64,000 nt of DNA, taken from the NCBI GenBank assembly GCA_035249905.1, contig DATFFT010000018.1:24022-88021 (forward strand). Reading direction: 5' to 3'. The DNA is from JAOUEA01 sp035249905 (GTDB taxonomy: Bacteria; Actinomycetota; UBA4738; HRBIN12). The notes under the pieces were generated by a model. That model saw nothing but the letters and a program-made list of their open reading frames with translations. It had not been told where the DNA came from and did not search any database. How positions within the stretch are numbered: the stretch's first letter is position 1; every line of letters starts with the position of its first letter. This document shows, piece by piece, positions 27,859 through 36,572 of this stretch. Made by a program: the position numbers and the translations under genes.

Positions 27859-27936
27859 GCGCCGGTACCGGCGCCTGCGGGCTTGCAGGCGGCACCGGCC
27901 GCTGTGGACCACGGCCGGAGCTCGCTCCTGCGAGCT
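27859..27936. repeat. Run of four further hairpins in the convergent gap
   Basis: 27859-27874 is a perfect 16-nt palindrome GCGCCGGTACCGGCGC. Others are CGCCTGC 27872-27878 with GCAGGCG 27885-27891, CCGGCCG 27895-27901 with CGGCCGG 27912-27918, and AGCTCGC 27919-27925 with GCGAGCT 27930-27936. The last overlaps the stop codon of the CHRD gene. No protein-coding signal is present between the two stops. Confidence 0.6.
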
Positions 27937-28417
27937 ACGAGGGCCCGCCCGCCAGCTCCCCGCGGATCGCTCCAGCCGGGTAGCGCCGGTTGTGCACGTT
28001 CACGTAGTACCTCTCGGGATGGCCGATGATCCGCTCGACGAGATCCGCATCGACGCCCCGCACGCAGCCGAGCACCTGCTTGATCGTCCCGGGGAGCGGG
28101 CGCCGGGAGGAGAACAACGTCACCTTGATCGGCCCTGCAACGCCTGCCTCACCCCGATGGATGTGCGCCGCCATCGGGCGGGCGACCCTGCGCCACGACA
28201 GGTCGAAGCAGACGCGCCCCGCGGCGGCGTCCAACGTGAACGTCGCCTCTCCGTCGCCGTTGGGGTCGCCGGGCCCCGGTACCTCCTGAGCCCCGAACAT
28301 CACGACGGGGCCGATCGTGTTCGACGGCCCACCGGCGAACGCCAGGCCCAGTGGTATCAGGGCGGTCAGCATCGCGACGAGCGCGATGCCCGAAGCGATC
28401 CGCGTCCGTGCGGACAT
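27935..28417 (-). CDS. Secreted CHRD-domain protein
   Basis: The 160-residue protein has an N-terminal signal peptide (MSARTRIASGIALVAMLTALIPLGLAFA) and one CHRD domain: VMFGAQEVPGPGDPNGDGEATFTLD, AAHIHRGEAGVAGPIKVTLF, then PERYYVNVHNRRYPAGAIRGELAG. CHRD domains are found in chordin and in many bacterial secreted proteins; their bacterial role is unknown. ATG 28417 follows GGAG by 9-10 nt on the reverse strand. A -10 box TACGGT (reverse, 28489-28484) precedes a 66-nt leader. Confidence 0.83.
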   Translation of the reverse strand: MSARTRIASGIALVAMLTALIPLGLAFAGGPSNTIGPVVMFGAQEVPGPGDPNGDGEATFTLDAAAGRVCFDLSWRRVARPMAAHIHRGEAGVAGPIKVTLFSSRRPLPGTIKQVLGCVRGVDADLVERIIGHPERYYVNVHNRRYPAGAIRGELAGGPS

Positions 28418-28519
28418 CGGCACCAACTCCTCTCCCTCTCGCCCCGCGCGATCCGAGCAGGGCTGGTGAGCGGGCAGTTCGACACCGTAGTCCTTTCGTG
28501 GAGCCCTGCGCGAATCGGC

Positions 28520-30415
28520 TCACGAGTGGGGGATCGGAATGCCGTCGGGGTCCCCATCGGCGTAGGCCGTCGGGCCATAGGCGGAGAGATCGATGTCTGC
28601 GAGCGACTCGAGGAACGTCGTGCCGAAGACGGCGGCGAACTCCTTCTGGTCGAGCAACTCCTGCTCCACGGCGCTCCGGGGGACGTACGGACCGACGTTC
28701 TGTCGGTAGCGATAGTCGGCGAGCGATGCGGCGACGTCCTCGATCGTCGCGCCGCCGTTGTCGCGCAATCGTGCGACGTTGAGGAACACCTCCGACGGCA
28801 CGACTCCCTCGACGACCCCCGTCACGCTCGAGAACCGGGACTCGATGAACCGCTCGAGCTGGATCGGGTCGAGCCGAACCCCGCCCACCGAGTCGGGAAG
28901 CGGGCACTGCCCGTGGTCGGCGGTCACGATCAGGGCGTACTCCCCGGGGAAGCGCTCGTCGAGCATGCGCTTCAGGCGGCCGAGCTGGTCGTCGACGGCT
29001 CGCAGTTGCAGTCCCGTCCATTGCGACCCCATGCCGTAGACGTGGCCCGTGTAGTCGGGCGACTTGTAGGTCGTGTAGAGCAGGCCGGCCGATCCTTCGC
29101 CGATCGGCTCGGAGTCGAACGCGGCCTCGATCACGTCGCCCTGATACGTGACGATCGGCGGCCGGCAGCACGGGGACTGTCGTCCGACGGGTTCGAACTC
29201 CGCGTCCCACCCCGGATCGTCGAACTCGTCGAGGTACCGCTGGTAGACCTCGGGTGACGGCATCGAGCCCGGCAGGCGGTAGAGCGCCGGGTTGTGAGGC
29301 TGCCACGTGGCGGAACCGTCCTCGTCCCAGAACACGCCCACCGGAAGGTCGTCGGCCGGCCTGCCGCGACCCCCGAAGCCCATCATGCCGAGATGCCAGA
29401 CCTGGTACCCGATCTGGCCGACCCACGCGCCGGTCTCCTCGTGCCAGAGGTCGGACAAGGTCGGGACGAAGATGTCGGCGGGATCGGCGGCGCCGGGGTC
29501 GCGATACGCCTTGCGAACGACGCCGTCGAGGTCTCGGAGGTTGTGCCCGGTGACACCGTGCACGCCCGGGAACGCGCCGGTGCCGATCGTCGCGTGGGCG
29601 CACGCGGTCACCGCGGGGAACGACCCGGTGATCGCGTTGCGGAAGGTGGCACTCTCGCCCATCAAGGTCTTGAGGTTGGGCCAGTCGTCCGGGAAGGCGT
29701 CGAGCACGTTCCAGCCGCCGCCGTCGATCACGAACGTCACCACGACCAGGGGACGCGTTCCGGAGGTCGTCGTGAGGGGAAGCGGCGAGCCGTCTCGATC
29801 GTGGGGCCAGGCGTCGTAGCCGATCATCAGCGCGGTGGTCGGGGCCAGATCGGCGAGGGTGACACGATCCTCGGAGTCGCTGGCTGCAACGAGTCCCGGA
29901 GCGTGCACCACGAGCGGGATCCGTTGGAGATACATCCACACGCTGGCGTGGCTCGTGCGCGGATCCTGCGGCACGAGCGAGAGCGACTCCTGCGAGTAGT
30001 TCGCGCTGTTGTACGGCGCGAGCAGGAGCTGCAGGTCGCCGGCCCGGCGAGGGATGAACGTGCGGCGCACGAGCTCCATGTACTCCGAGCCGAGGTCCGT
30101 CGCCATCGCCTCCTGCACGGGGCGGGGGTCGGGGCGGCCGAGCTTCCTGGCGGCCCAACCGATCGAAGGGCCGGCGACCGCCCATGCGAGCCCTCCGAGC
30201 CCGGCGGCGACGAGAAGGTTCCGGCGGCTCGGGTCCGACTCGGCCGCGGGCGAGCGTCCGGGGCCCCAGAGCGCGACCCCGATTGCCAGCGCGATCGTGA
30301 CCAGCCCGACCGCGACTCCAAGCACCCAGGAACCGGCGAGCCCGACCGCCAGGCCGACGAGCCCGGCGAGGGCGGCGAACACGATCAGCGCACGGAAGTC
30401 AGGGCGTCGGTCCAT
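28520..30415 (-). CDS. Membrane-anchored alkaline-phosphatase-superfamily phosphodiesterase
   Basis: The 631-residue protein has two N-terminal TM helices (~9-52) plus a hydrophobic stretch after SRRNLLVAAGLGG. A large nucleotide pyrophosphatase/phosphodiesterase-like domain follows: LVVVTFVIDGGGWNVLDAF (metal Asp), SFPAVTACAHATIGTGAFP (nucleophile Thr), LLYTTYKSPDYTGHVYG and VTADHGQCP (metal Asp/His). It is probably an extracytoplasmic phosphodiesterase or phosphatase. ATG 30415 has GGAG 6 nt upstream; the in-frame ATG at 30427 is an alternative. Confidence 0.78.
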   Translation of the reverse strand: MDRRPDFRALIVFAALAGLVGLAVGLAGSWVLGVAVGLVTIALAIGVALWGPGRSPAAESDPSRRNLLVAAGLGGLAWAVAGPSIGWAARKLGRPDPRPVQEAMATDLGSEYMELVRRTFIPRRAGDLQLLLAPYNSANYSQESLSLVPQDPRTSHASVWMYLQRIPLVVHAPGLVAASDSEDRVTLADLAPTTALMIGYDAWPHDRDGSPLPLTTTSGTRPLVVVTFVIDGGGWNVLDAFPDDWPNLKTLMGESATFRNAITGSFPAVTACAHATIGTGAFPGVHGVTGHNLRDLDGVVRKAYRDPGAADPADIFVPTLSDLWHEETGAWVGQIGYQVWHLGMMGFGGRGRPADDLPVGVFWDEDGSATWQPHNPALYRLPGSMPSPEVYQRYLDEFDDPGWDAEFEPVGRQSPCCRPPIVTYQGDVIEAAFDSEPIGEGSAGLLYTTYKSPDYTGHVYGMGSQWTGLQLRAVDDQLGRLKRMLDERFPGEYALIVTADHGQCPLPDSVGGVRLDPIQLERFIESRFSSVTGVVEGVVPSEVFLNVARLRDNGGATIEDVAASLADYRYRQNVGPYVPRSAVEQELLDQKEFAAVFGTTFLESLADIDLSAYGPTAYADGDPDGIPIPHS

Positions 30416-30494
30416 GGATGTCTCCATGTTCCCAGAGGCCTGGCTGCCGGTGCGGAAGGCGCGTGTGGCTTTCCCGTTGCGGGGGAGCCTGAGG

Positions 30495-31688
30495 TCAGGT
30501 GCGCTTGCGCTCGAGGTCCAGGAAGGGGAGCGGCACGACGGTCGCGGCGACCTTGCCGCGCTCCCCCTCGACGCTCCACTCGACGCTGAGACGCGTGCCG
30601 GCCTTCGCGTGTTTCCGGTCGACCGAGCCGAGGCCCACCATCTTCTTGATCGTCGTGCCCCACGTGATCGAGGTGGCGCGGCCGACCTGCTTCCCCTCCT
30701 TGTAGACCGGAACCGGAGCCCGGTGCACGAACGGGCTGATCGCCGGGGCCTGCCCGTGCTTGGCGTACATGCGCTCGATGCCGAGCCAGTCCAGCTCGAG
30801 GCCCACCAGTCGGCGCTCTGGCCCCCCGGCCGCGTGCTCGGCCCGCAACGCTCGGCGTCCCGTGAACCCGGCGCCCGCGCCGAGGTCGACGAGGGAAGCG
30901 AAGCCGAGCTCGAACGGCGAGTACTGCTGTTCGGGCGCGACCGCGTGGCGCGCGCTCGTGTACTCCGCCTCGATCAGGATCAGCCCGGCTTCCACCCTCG
31001 CGACGTCCATCGCGTCGATGCCGACCGGGAAGATGCCGTAGCGCTCGCCGACATCGAAGAGCTCGTCCCAGACCGGCAGGGCCTCGTCGGCCGCCATCCA
31101 GAGCTCGTAGCCACGATCGCCGGTGTAGCCGGTGCGGGTGACGTCGACCGCGACCCCGCCGATCTCGGTCGCGCGTCGGCCGAAGTACTTCAGATCGGTC
31201 CAGTCCTGCCGGGTCGCGTCCTGCAGCACCTCTCGGCTGAGCCGGCCCTGCAGGGCGAGCGCGGCGGTCCGGTCGGTGACGTCGTCGATCTCGACGTCGA
31301 GGCCGGTCGCGTTCAGCATGAACCAGCGGTAGCTGGGGTCGGCGGCGGTGACGCGGTAGGTCGTCTCGTCGAGGCGCGCGATCGTGCCGTCGTCGAGGAC
31401 CTTGCCCTCCTCGTCGCACCACGGGGAGTAGAAGACGCGGTCGACGCGGAGCTTCGTCATGTCGCGGGTCATCACGCGGTCGAGCAGGCGCTGCGCGTCG
31501 GGCCCGGAGACCAGGTACTTGTAGAGCGGGCTGACGTCGATCACCGCGGCGGCCTCGCGGATCGCGCTGTACTCGATGTCGTGGAAGTCGGCGTAGACCG
31601 GAACCGAGAGGTAGCCCGACCACTCACCCCACGCCATCTTCGTGTTCAGCGCCTCCTGGCGCGGGAAGAACGCGGTGGGCACGCTCAC
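30495..31688 (-). CDS. GcvT-family aminomethyltransferase-like protein
   Basis: The 397-residue protein is of the tetrahydrofolate-dependent GcvT family: DVSPLYKYLVSGPDAQRLLDRV, RVFYSPWCDEEGKVLDDGTIARL, TRTGYTGDRGYELWM, VGIDAMDVARVEAGLILIEAEY. The family includes glycine-cleavage T protein, DMSP demethylase DmdA, and sarcosine/dimethylglycine dehydrogenase domains. No gcvP/H gene is nearby, so glycine cleavage is unlikely and an N- or S-demethylation using THF is more plausible. GTG 31688 follows AGGAGG by about 9 nt. The promoter sits within an inverted repeat. Confidence 0.8.
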   Translation of the reverse strand: MSVPTAFFPRQEALNTKMAWGEWSGYLSVPVYADFHDIEYSAIREAAAVIDVSPLYKYLVSGPDAQRLLDRVMTRDMTKLRVDRVFYSPWCDEEGKVLDDGTIARLDETTYRVTAADPSYRWFMLNATGLDVEIDDVTDRTAALALQGRLSREVLQDATRQDWTDLKYFGRRATEIGGVAVDVTRTGYTGDRGYELWMAADEALPVWDELFDVGERYGIFPVGIDAMDVARVEAGLILIEAEYTSARHAVAPEQQYSPFELGFASLVDLGAGAGFTGRRALRAEHAAGGPERRLVGLELDWLGIERMYAKHGQAPAISPFVHRAPVPVYKEGKQVGRATSITWGTTIKKMVGLGSVDRKHAKAGTRLSVEWSVEGERGKVAATVVPLPFLDLERKRT

Positions 31689-31715
31689 TGGTGCTGACCT
31701 CCTGGACGGGACGAC

Positions 31716-31734
31716 GACCGGCAGCCTACCGGTC
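31716..31734. promoter_or_regulatory. Inverted repeat over the gcvT-like -10 box
   Basis: GACCGG (31716-31721), 7 nt, CCGGTC (31729-31734). The spacer encloses TAGGCT on the reverse strand (31728-31723), the likely -10 of the gcvT-like gene. CCGGTC recurs at 31758-31763. Position implies a repressor site. Confidence 0.5.
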
Positions 31735-31799
31735 GGTCGCCGCGGCGGCGCCGACCACCGGTCAGCGGAACGCGCGTTGACCCATCTCTCCTTGCGGCG

Positions 31800-31805
31800 T
31801 AGTGT
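31800..31805 (+). promoter_or_regulatory. -10 box for leaderless META-domain gene
   Basis: TAGTGT with 6 nt to ATG 31812. Confidence 0.5.
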
Positions 31806-31811
31806 TCATCG

Positions 31812-32243
31812 ATGGATCGGAGGGCCTTCCTTCGCCACCTGATGGTCACATCGAGCGCCTCGGCGCTCGTGCTCCTCGCGGCGTGCGACGGGGGAACCTC
31901 GGGGCTCGCAGGGCCGACCTGGCGATGGACGACCCTGACCGAGAACGCCCCGTTGGTTCGATCCGACGTGGCGGATCCCAGCCGCTACACCCTGACGCTG
32001 CGTGAGGACGGATCGTTCCAGGCGGTGGCCGACTGCAACACGGTGAACGGGACGTTCGAGACCTCCGACGACGAGATCACGTTGTCGATGGGCGCGAGCA
32101 CGCTGGCGGCGTGCCCCGAGGGCTCACGGTCCGACGAGTACATCAACCTCCTCCGTTCGGTGAGCAGCTATAACGTCGACGGCGACCATCTGAGCCTCTA
32201 CCTGTCGAACGCGGCCGGCAGGCTGGCGTTCACGGCGGACTGA
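31812..32243 (+). CDS. META-domain lipoprotein
   Basis: The 143-residue protein has a lipoprotein signal with lipobox LLAAC (residues 21-25, Cys25). A Tat-like MDRRAFLRHLMV start precedes it. A META (HslJ-like) domain follows: GPTWRWTTLTENAPLV, LTLREDGSFQAVADCNTVNGTFE, ITLSMGASTLAACPEGS. META domains often occur in secreted heat- or antibiotic-stress proteins of unknown biochemistry. It is read towards the nhaC-arc cluster, 3 nt before nhaC, so the two may share a transcript. Confidence 0.8.
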   Translation: MDRRAFLRHLMVTSSASALVLLAACDGGTSGLAGPTWRWTTLTENAPLVRSDVADPSRYTLTLREDGSFQAVADCNTVNGTFETSDDEITLSMGASTLAACPEGSRSDEYINLLRSVSSYNVDGDHLSLYLSNAAGRLAFTAD

Positions 32244-32246
32244 ACG

Positions 32247-33734
32247 GTGCGTCGACCGATCCGTGATCCATCGCTCTCGGACGCCGTCGTCCCCCTCGTC
32301 ACGCTGGCAGGGCTGATCGCGGGATCGCTCGCCTTGTTCGGCCTCGACGCGCTCGACGGGCCGATCCAGGTGGCCTTGGTGATGTCGGCGCTGGTCGCAG
32401 GCCTCATCGCCTTGAAGAACGGACACACGTGGGAGGACGTCGAGCACGCGGGTCGAGGCGCCCTCTCCTCGGTCACGAGCGCGATCTTCATCCTGTTGGC
32501 CGTCGGCGCCCTGATCGGCGTCTGGAACCTCTCGGGAACGATCCCGACGCTCGTCTACTACGGCATCCAGATCCTGTCGCCGACCTGGTACTTCGCCGCC
32601 ACGGCGTTGATCTGCGGTGTGATCGCGCTGAGCATCGGCAGTTCCTGGACCACGGCCGGCACGATCGGGGTCGGGCTCGTCGGTGTCGCCGCGATGCTGG
32701 GCGTCTCCACCGCGATCACCGCGGGGGCGGTGATCTCCGGTGCCTATCTGGGGGACAAGCTCTCACCGCTCTCCGAGACGACCGTGCTCACGGCGCAGAT
32801 CGCGGGCGTGGACGTGCATCAGCATGTGAAGCGTCAGGCCTGGACCTCGGTCCCCGCCTTCCTCATCGCGCTCACCGCGTTCGCGATCCTCGGGCCCGTC
32901 ACGGGCGCCGACGTCGACGACGAGGTCTCGAGCGCGATCGAGCTGACGAAGCTCGGGGACATCTTCCACATCACGCCGCTGAACCTGCTGCCGCTGGTCC
33001 TGCTCGCGATCCTCTCGATCCGGAAGGTCCCTGCGACCCTCGCGCTCACGGCGTCCACGCTGTTCGCGGGCGTGCTGGGTGCGTTCCTGCAACCGTCGGT
33101 GATGAGCAGCTTCGTGGCAGGGGAAGCGGGCCCGATCGTGGACGCGATCAAGGGGATCTGGCTGGCGATGGCGAACGGCTTCTCGATCGACTCCGGCATC
33201 GGAGAGATCGATCGGCTGCTCTCGCGGGGCGGCATGGACAGCATGCTCCCGACGCTCTGGCTCATCATCGGAGCCGTGACCTTCGGGGCCATCCTCGAGC
33301 AGTTCGGGCTGATCTCGAGACTGATCGACCCGATGATCGCGGCCGCCACGAGCACGGGCCGGCTCTTCGCGACGGTCTTCGCCTGCGCGTTCGGGCTCAA
33401 CCTCGTCGCCGGCGATCAGTACATCGCGCTCGTGCTGCCGTCGAAGATCTTCCGGGTCGAGTTCCAGCGCCGGGGGTTGGCGCCGACGAACCTCTCCCGC
33501 CTGACAGCGGACAGCGGAACGGTGACGTCGCCGCTGGTGCCGTGGAACTCGTGCGGCGCCTACATGAGCGCCGTGCTCGGCGTGCCGACGCTCCTCTACG
33601 TCCCCTACGCGATCTTCAGCTACGCGAGCCCGGCTCTCAGCGTGCTCTACGGAGCGACGGGCTTCCGTATCGAGGAGGTCGAGCCAGCGCCCACGCACGA
33701 TCCGGCCACCGACACGGAGAAGGAGCACCGATGA
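32247..33734 (+). CDS. nhaC: NhaC-family Na+/H+ antiporter
   Basis: The 495-residue membrane protein has about 11-12 helices and family motifs such as LALSIGSSWTTAGTIGVGLVGVAA-like and GAVISGAYLGDKLSPLSETTVL (ion-binding region), then LNLVAGDQYIALVLPSKIF. It exchanges cytoplasmic Na+ for H+ (family members also take malate or lactate). It is the first gene of the arginine deiminase cluster; its stop overlaps the arcD-like start (ATGA). Ammonia and pH changes from the pathway explain the association. Confidence 0.88.
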   Translation: MRRPIRDPSLSDAVVPLVTLAGLIAGSLALFGLDALDGPIQVALVMSALVAGLIALKNGHTWEDVEHAGRGALSSVTSAIFILLAVGALIGVWNLSGTIPTLVYYGIQILSPTWYFAATALICGVIALSIGSSWTTAGTIGVGLVGVAAMLGVSTAITAGAVISGAYLGDKLSPLSETTVLTAQIAGVDVHQHVKRQAWTSVPAFLIALTAFAILGPVTGADVDDEVSSAIELTKLGDIFHITPLNLLPLVLLAILSIRKVPATLALTASTLFAGVLGAFLQPSVMSSFVAGEAGPIVDAIKGIWLAMANGFSIDSGIGEIDRLLSRGGMDSMLPTLWLIIGAVTFGAILEQFGLISRLIDPMIAAATSTGRLFATVFACAFGLNLVAGDQYIALVLPSKIFRVEFQRRGLAPTNLSRLTADSGTVTSPLVPWNSCGAYMSAVLGVPTLLYVPYAIFSYASPALSVLYGATGFRIEEVEPAPTHDPATDTEKEHR

Positions 33735-35185
33735 GCGACGTCACGGTTCGCGACACCGACACTCCGGCATCGACCCCGGCGAAGCTCAGCATGCTCACGC
33801 TCGCCGGGATGGTCGTCGGGGGGATGGTCGGAGCGGGCGTGTTCTCCCTCCCCGCGCGCTTCGGTGTCGCCACCGGGATCTTCGGATCGTTGATCGCCTG
33901 GGCGGTGGCGGGGACGGGCATGCTGATGCTGGCCTTCGTCTTCCAGAACCTCGCGATCCGCAAGCCGGATCTCGACTCGGGCGTCTTCATCTACGCCAAG
34001 GCGGGGTTCGGCGACTACGTGGGCTTCAACTCTGCGATCGGCTTCTGGTCGAGCGCGGCAGCGGGCAACGCGTTCTACTGGGTCTTCATCACGGCGACGC
34101 TCGGAGCGTTCTTCGAGGGCTTCGGCGACGGGGACACCGCGCTCGCGATCGCCGTGTCGACGGTCGGGGTCTGGTTGTTCCACGCGCTGATCGCCAGGGG
34201 CGTGCGCGACGCGGCGATCATCAATCGGATCGTCACGATCCTGAAGATCATGCCGATCCTCGTCTTCATCGTGGTGCTACTGATCTCGTTCGACGCGGGG
34301 GTCTTCAGCGACAACTTCTTCTCCTACGACCTCGGAGGGTTGGGTCAGCAGGTGAAGGACACGATGCTGATCACGACCTTCGTGTTCCTGGGCATCGAAG
34401 GAGCGAGCGTCTACTCGCGGTACGCGAAGCGTCGCAAGGACGTCGGTCGCGCCACGGTGCTCGGGTTCCTGAGCGTGCTCTCGATCTTCGCGCTGGTCAC
34501 GCTCTCCAGCTACGCGGTGATGCCTCGCGCCGAGATCGCGGGCGTCCGCCAACCGTCGATGGTCGGCGTCTTCGAGTCCGTCGTGGGGCCGTGGGGCGAA
34601 TGGTTCATCAGCGCGGGGGTGATCATCTCGGTCCTGGGGGCCTACCTCGCCTGGACCTTGATGGCCGCCGAGGTCATGTACATGCCGGCTCACAACGAGG
34701 ACTTCCCGTCCTTCCTGGGCAGGGAGAACGACCACGGCACGCCGATCACGGCCCTCGTGGTGACTTCGATCGCGGTGCAGTTGCTGCTCGTCGCGACGTT
34801 CCTCGTGACCGACGCACTGAACTTCATGCTCGACCTGTGCGCGAGCCTGGCGCTGCTGCCGTACTTCCTGGCCGCGGCCTACGCGTTGAAGATCTCCCTG
34901 ACCGGCGAGGGGTACGGCGAGGACGAGGAGCGGAGGCGGCGCACCGAGACGATCGTCGCCGGTGCGGCCACCGTGTACACGCTCTTCCTCTTCGTGGCCG
35001 CCGGGCTCGACTTCCTGTTGTTGTCCTGCGTCATCCTGGCGCCGGCCTCGCTGCTCTACGTCAAGGCACGGAGCGAGCGAGGGAGGCGGTTGTTCACCCC
35101 GACCGAGGTGGGGCTCCTCGTGGTCATCCTGGCCGCGGGCGTCCTCGGTGTGATCGGTCTGTCCACGGGCCGGATCGCGATCTAA
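33731..35185 (+). CDS. arcD: ArcD-like arginine/ornithine or arginine/citrulline antiporter (APC family)
   Basis: The 484-residue protein has ~12-13 helices; an early LTLAGMVVGGMVGAGVFSLP motif is characteristic of basic-amino-acid antiporters. FVFLGIEGASVYSRYAKRRKDVGRA is typical of ArcD/arginine-ornithine antiporters. ATG 33731 has AAGGAG 5 nt upstream. Since arcB and arcC are absent here, arginine/citrulline exchange is as plausible as arginine/ornithine. It lies between nhaC and arcA. Confidence 0.85.
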   Translation: MSDVTVRDTDTPASTPAKLSMLTLAGMVVGGMVGAGVFSLPARFGVATGIFGSLIAWAVAGTGMLMLAFVFQNLAIRKPDLDSGVFIYAKAGFGDYVGFNSAIGFWSSAAAGNAFYWVFITATLGAFFEGFGDGDTALAIAVSTVGVWLFHALIARGVRDAAIINRIVTILKIMPILVFIVVLLISFDAGVFSDNFFSYDLGGLGQQVKDTMLITTFVFLGIEGASVYSRYAKRRKDVGRATVLGFLSVLSIFALVTLSSYAVMPRAEIAGVRQPSMVGVFESVVGPWGEWFISAGVIISVLGAYLAWTLMAAEVMYMPAHNEDFPSFLGRENDHGTPITALVVTSIAVQLLLVATFLVTDALNFMLDLCASLALLPYFLAAAYALKISLTGEGYGEDEERRRRTETIVAGAATVYTLFLFVAAGLDFLLLSCVILAPASLLYVKARSERGRRLFTPTEVGLLVVILAAGVLGVIGLSTGRIAI

Positions 35186-35199
35186 CGGAAGGAGACGAT

Positions 35200-36453
35200 G
35201 TGACGGACCCCGTCCCGATCACCCACGGCGTGCACTCGGAGGTCGGCAGACTGCGCAAGGTGCTGGTCTGCGCTCCGGGGCTCGCGCACCGGCGTCTGAC
35301 GCCGTCGAACTCCGACGACCTGCTCTTCGACGACGTGTTGTGGGTCGAGAACGCCCAACGCGATCACGCGGCGTTCGTGAGCGACCTCCGAGCGCGCGGC
35401 GTCGAGGTCGTCGAGCTGCACGAGCTGCTGGCCGAGACGATGGCGATGCCCGAGGCGAAGGCCTGGCTCCTGGATCGCAAGGTCGTGGCCAACGAGGTGG
35501 GTCTGGGACTGCTCGAGAGCACCCGTGCCTTCCTGGACTCGCTCGGCCCGCGCGAGCTGGCCGAGTACCTGATCGGCGGACTGGCGACGTCGGATCTGCC
35601 CGAGGACTTCCGGACCGACTACGTGGCGCTGGCCCAGGAATCCACGGGTGTCCGCGAGTACCTGATGCCCCCGTTGCCGAACACGCTGTTCACGCGAGAC
35701 ACCACGTGTTGGCTCTACGGGGGCCTCACCCTGAACCCGCTGTTCTGGCCCGCACGTCACGACGAGACGCTCCTGATGAAGGCCGTCTACACGTTCCATC
35801 CGGGCTACACGGACTCGACGATCTGGTGGGGGGATCCGGAGCTGGACTGGGGTCTGGCGACGTTCGAAGGCGGCGACATCATGCCGGTGGGCACCGGCGT
35901 GGTGCTGATGGGCATGAGCGAGCGCACCTCGCGGCAAGCGATCACCCAGGTGGCGGCGGCGCTGTTCTCGGCCGAGGCCGCCGACCGAGTGGTGGTCGCC
36001 GGCATGCCGAAGCTCCGCTCGGCGATGCACCTGGACACGGTGTTCACGTTCGCCGATCGAGATCTCGTGACGCTGTACCCATCGATCATGGACGGGGTCC
36101 ACACGTTCTCGCTGCGTCCCGCCGACGCGCCGCCCGGGCTGGAGGTCACCGACGAAGGCGAGCGGAGGTTCGTCGACGTGGTGGCCGAAGCGTTGGGGCT
36201 GCGGGAGCTCCGCGTGGTCGAGACGGGAGGGGACGTCTACGAGTCTGAGCGGCAGCAGTGGGACAGCGGGAACAACGCCGTCGCCGTCGAACCCGGGGTC
36301 GTGTTCATGTACGACCGCAATACGTTGACGAACTCGCTGCTGCGCGAGGCCGGGGTCGACGTGATCGAGATCGTCGGGGCGGAGCTGGGCCGAGGCCGTG
36401 GAGGTGGCCACTGCATGACGTGCCCGATCGCCCGCGACCCCGTCGACTTCTAG
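35200..36453 (+). CDS. arcA: Arginine deiminase
   Basis: The 417-residue protein matches arginine deiminase throughout. Motifs include LRKVLVCAPGLAHRRLTPSN, NTLFTRDTTCW, TFEGGDIMPVG, AMHLDTVFTF and the catalytic Cys405 in GGGHCMTCPIARD, corresponding to Cys406 of the P. aeruginosa enzyme. It converts arginine to citrulline and ammonia. GTG 35200 follows AAGGAG by 5 nt. Ornithine carbamoyltransferase and carbamate kinase, needed for ATP gain, are not in the window. Confidence 0.95.
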   Translation: MTDPVPITHGVHSEVGRLRKVLVCAPGLAHRRLTPSNSDDLLFDDVLWVENAQRDHAAFVSDLRARGVEVVELHELLAETMAMPEAKAWLLDRKVVANEVGLGLLESTRAFLDSLGPRELAEYLIGGLATSDLPEDFRTDYVALAQESTGVREYLMPPLPNTLFTRDTTCWLYGGLTLNPLFWPARHDETLLMKAVYTFHPGYTDSTIWWGDPELDWGLATFEGGDIMPVGTGVVLMGMSERTSRQAITQVAAALFSAEAADRVVVAGMPKLRSAMHLDTVFTFADRDLVTLYPSIMDGVHTFSLRPADAPPGLEVTDEGERRFVDVVAEALGLRELRVVETGGDVYESERQQWDSGNNAVAVEPGVVFMYDRNTLTNSLLREAGVDVIEIVGAELGRGRGGGHCMTCPIARDPVDF

Positions 36454-36470
36454 GCGCTGACTTCAGGTCA

Positions 36471-36490
36471 AGGGCCCGTTGGCTGGCCCT
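36471..36490 (+). terminator. Hairpin downstream of arcA
   Basis: AGGGCC, 8-nt loop, GGCCCT, extended by an imperfect TCA/TGA. It lies 17 nt after the arcA stop; no U-tract. Confidence 0.4.
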
Positions 36491-36502
36491 GAGGCCCGCG
36501 AC

Positions 36503-36508
36503 TAGCAT
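36503..36508 (+). promoter_or_regulatory. -10 box upstream of first FAD oxidoreductase
   Basis: TAGCAT about 65 nt before ATG 36573, which has GGAGG at its usual distance, so this is a conventional leadered mRNA. Confidence 0.4.
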
Positions 36509-36572
36509 GCCGACGACGGCTGCACGGCGCGGCTGAACAGCACGTCAACCCTTCAGCGACGGAGGATCTTCG

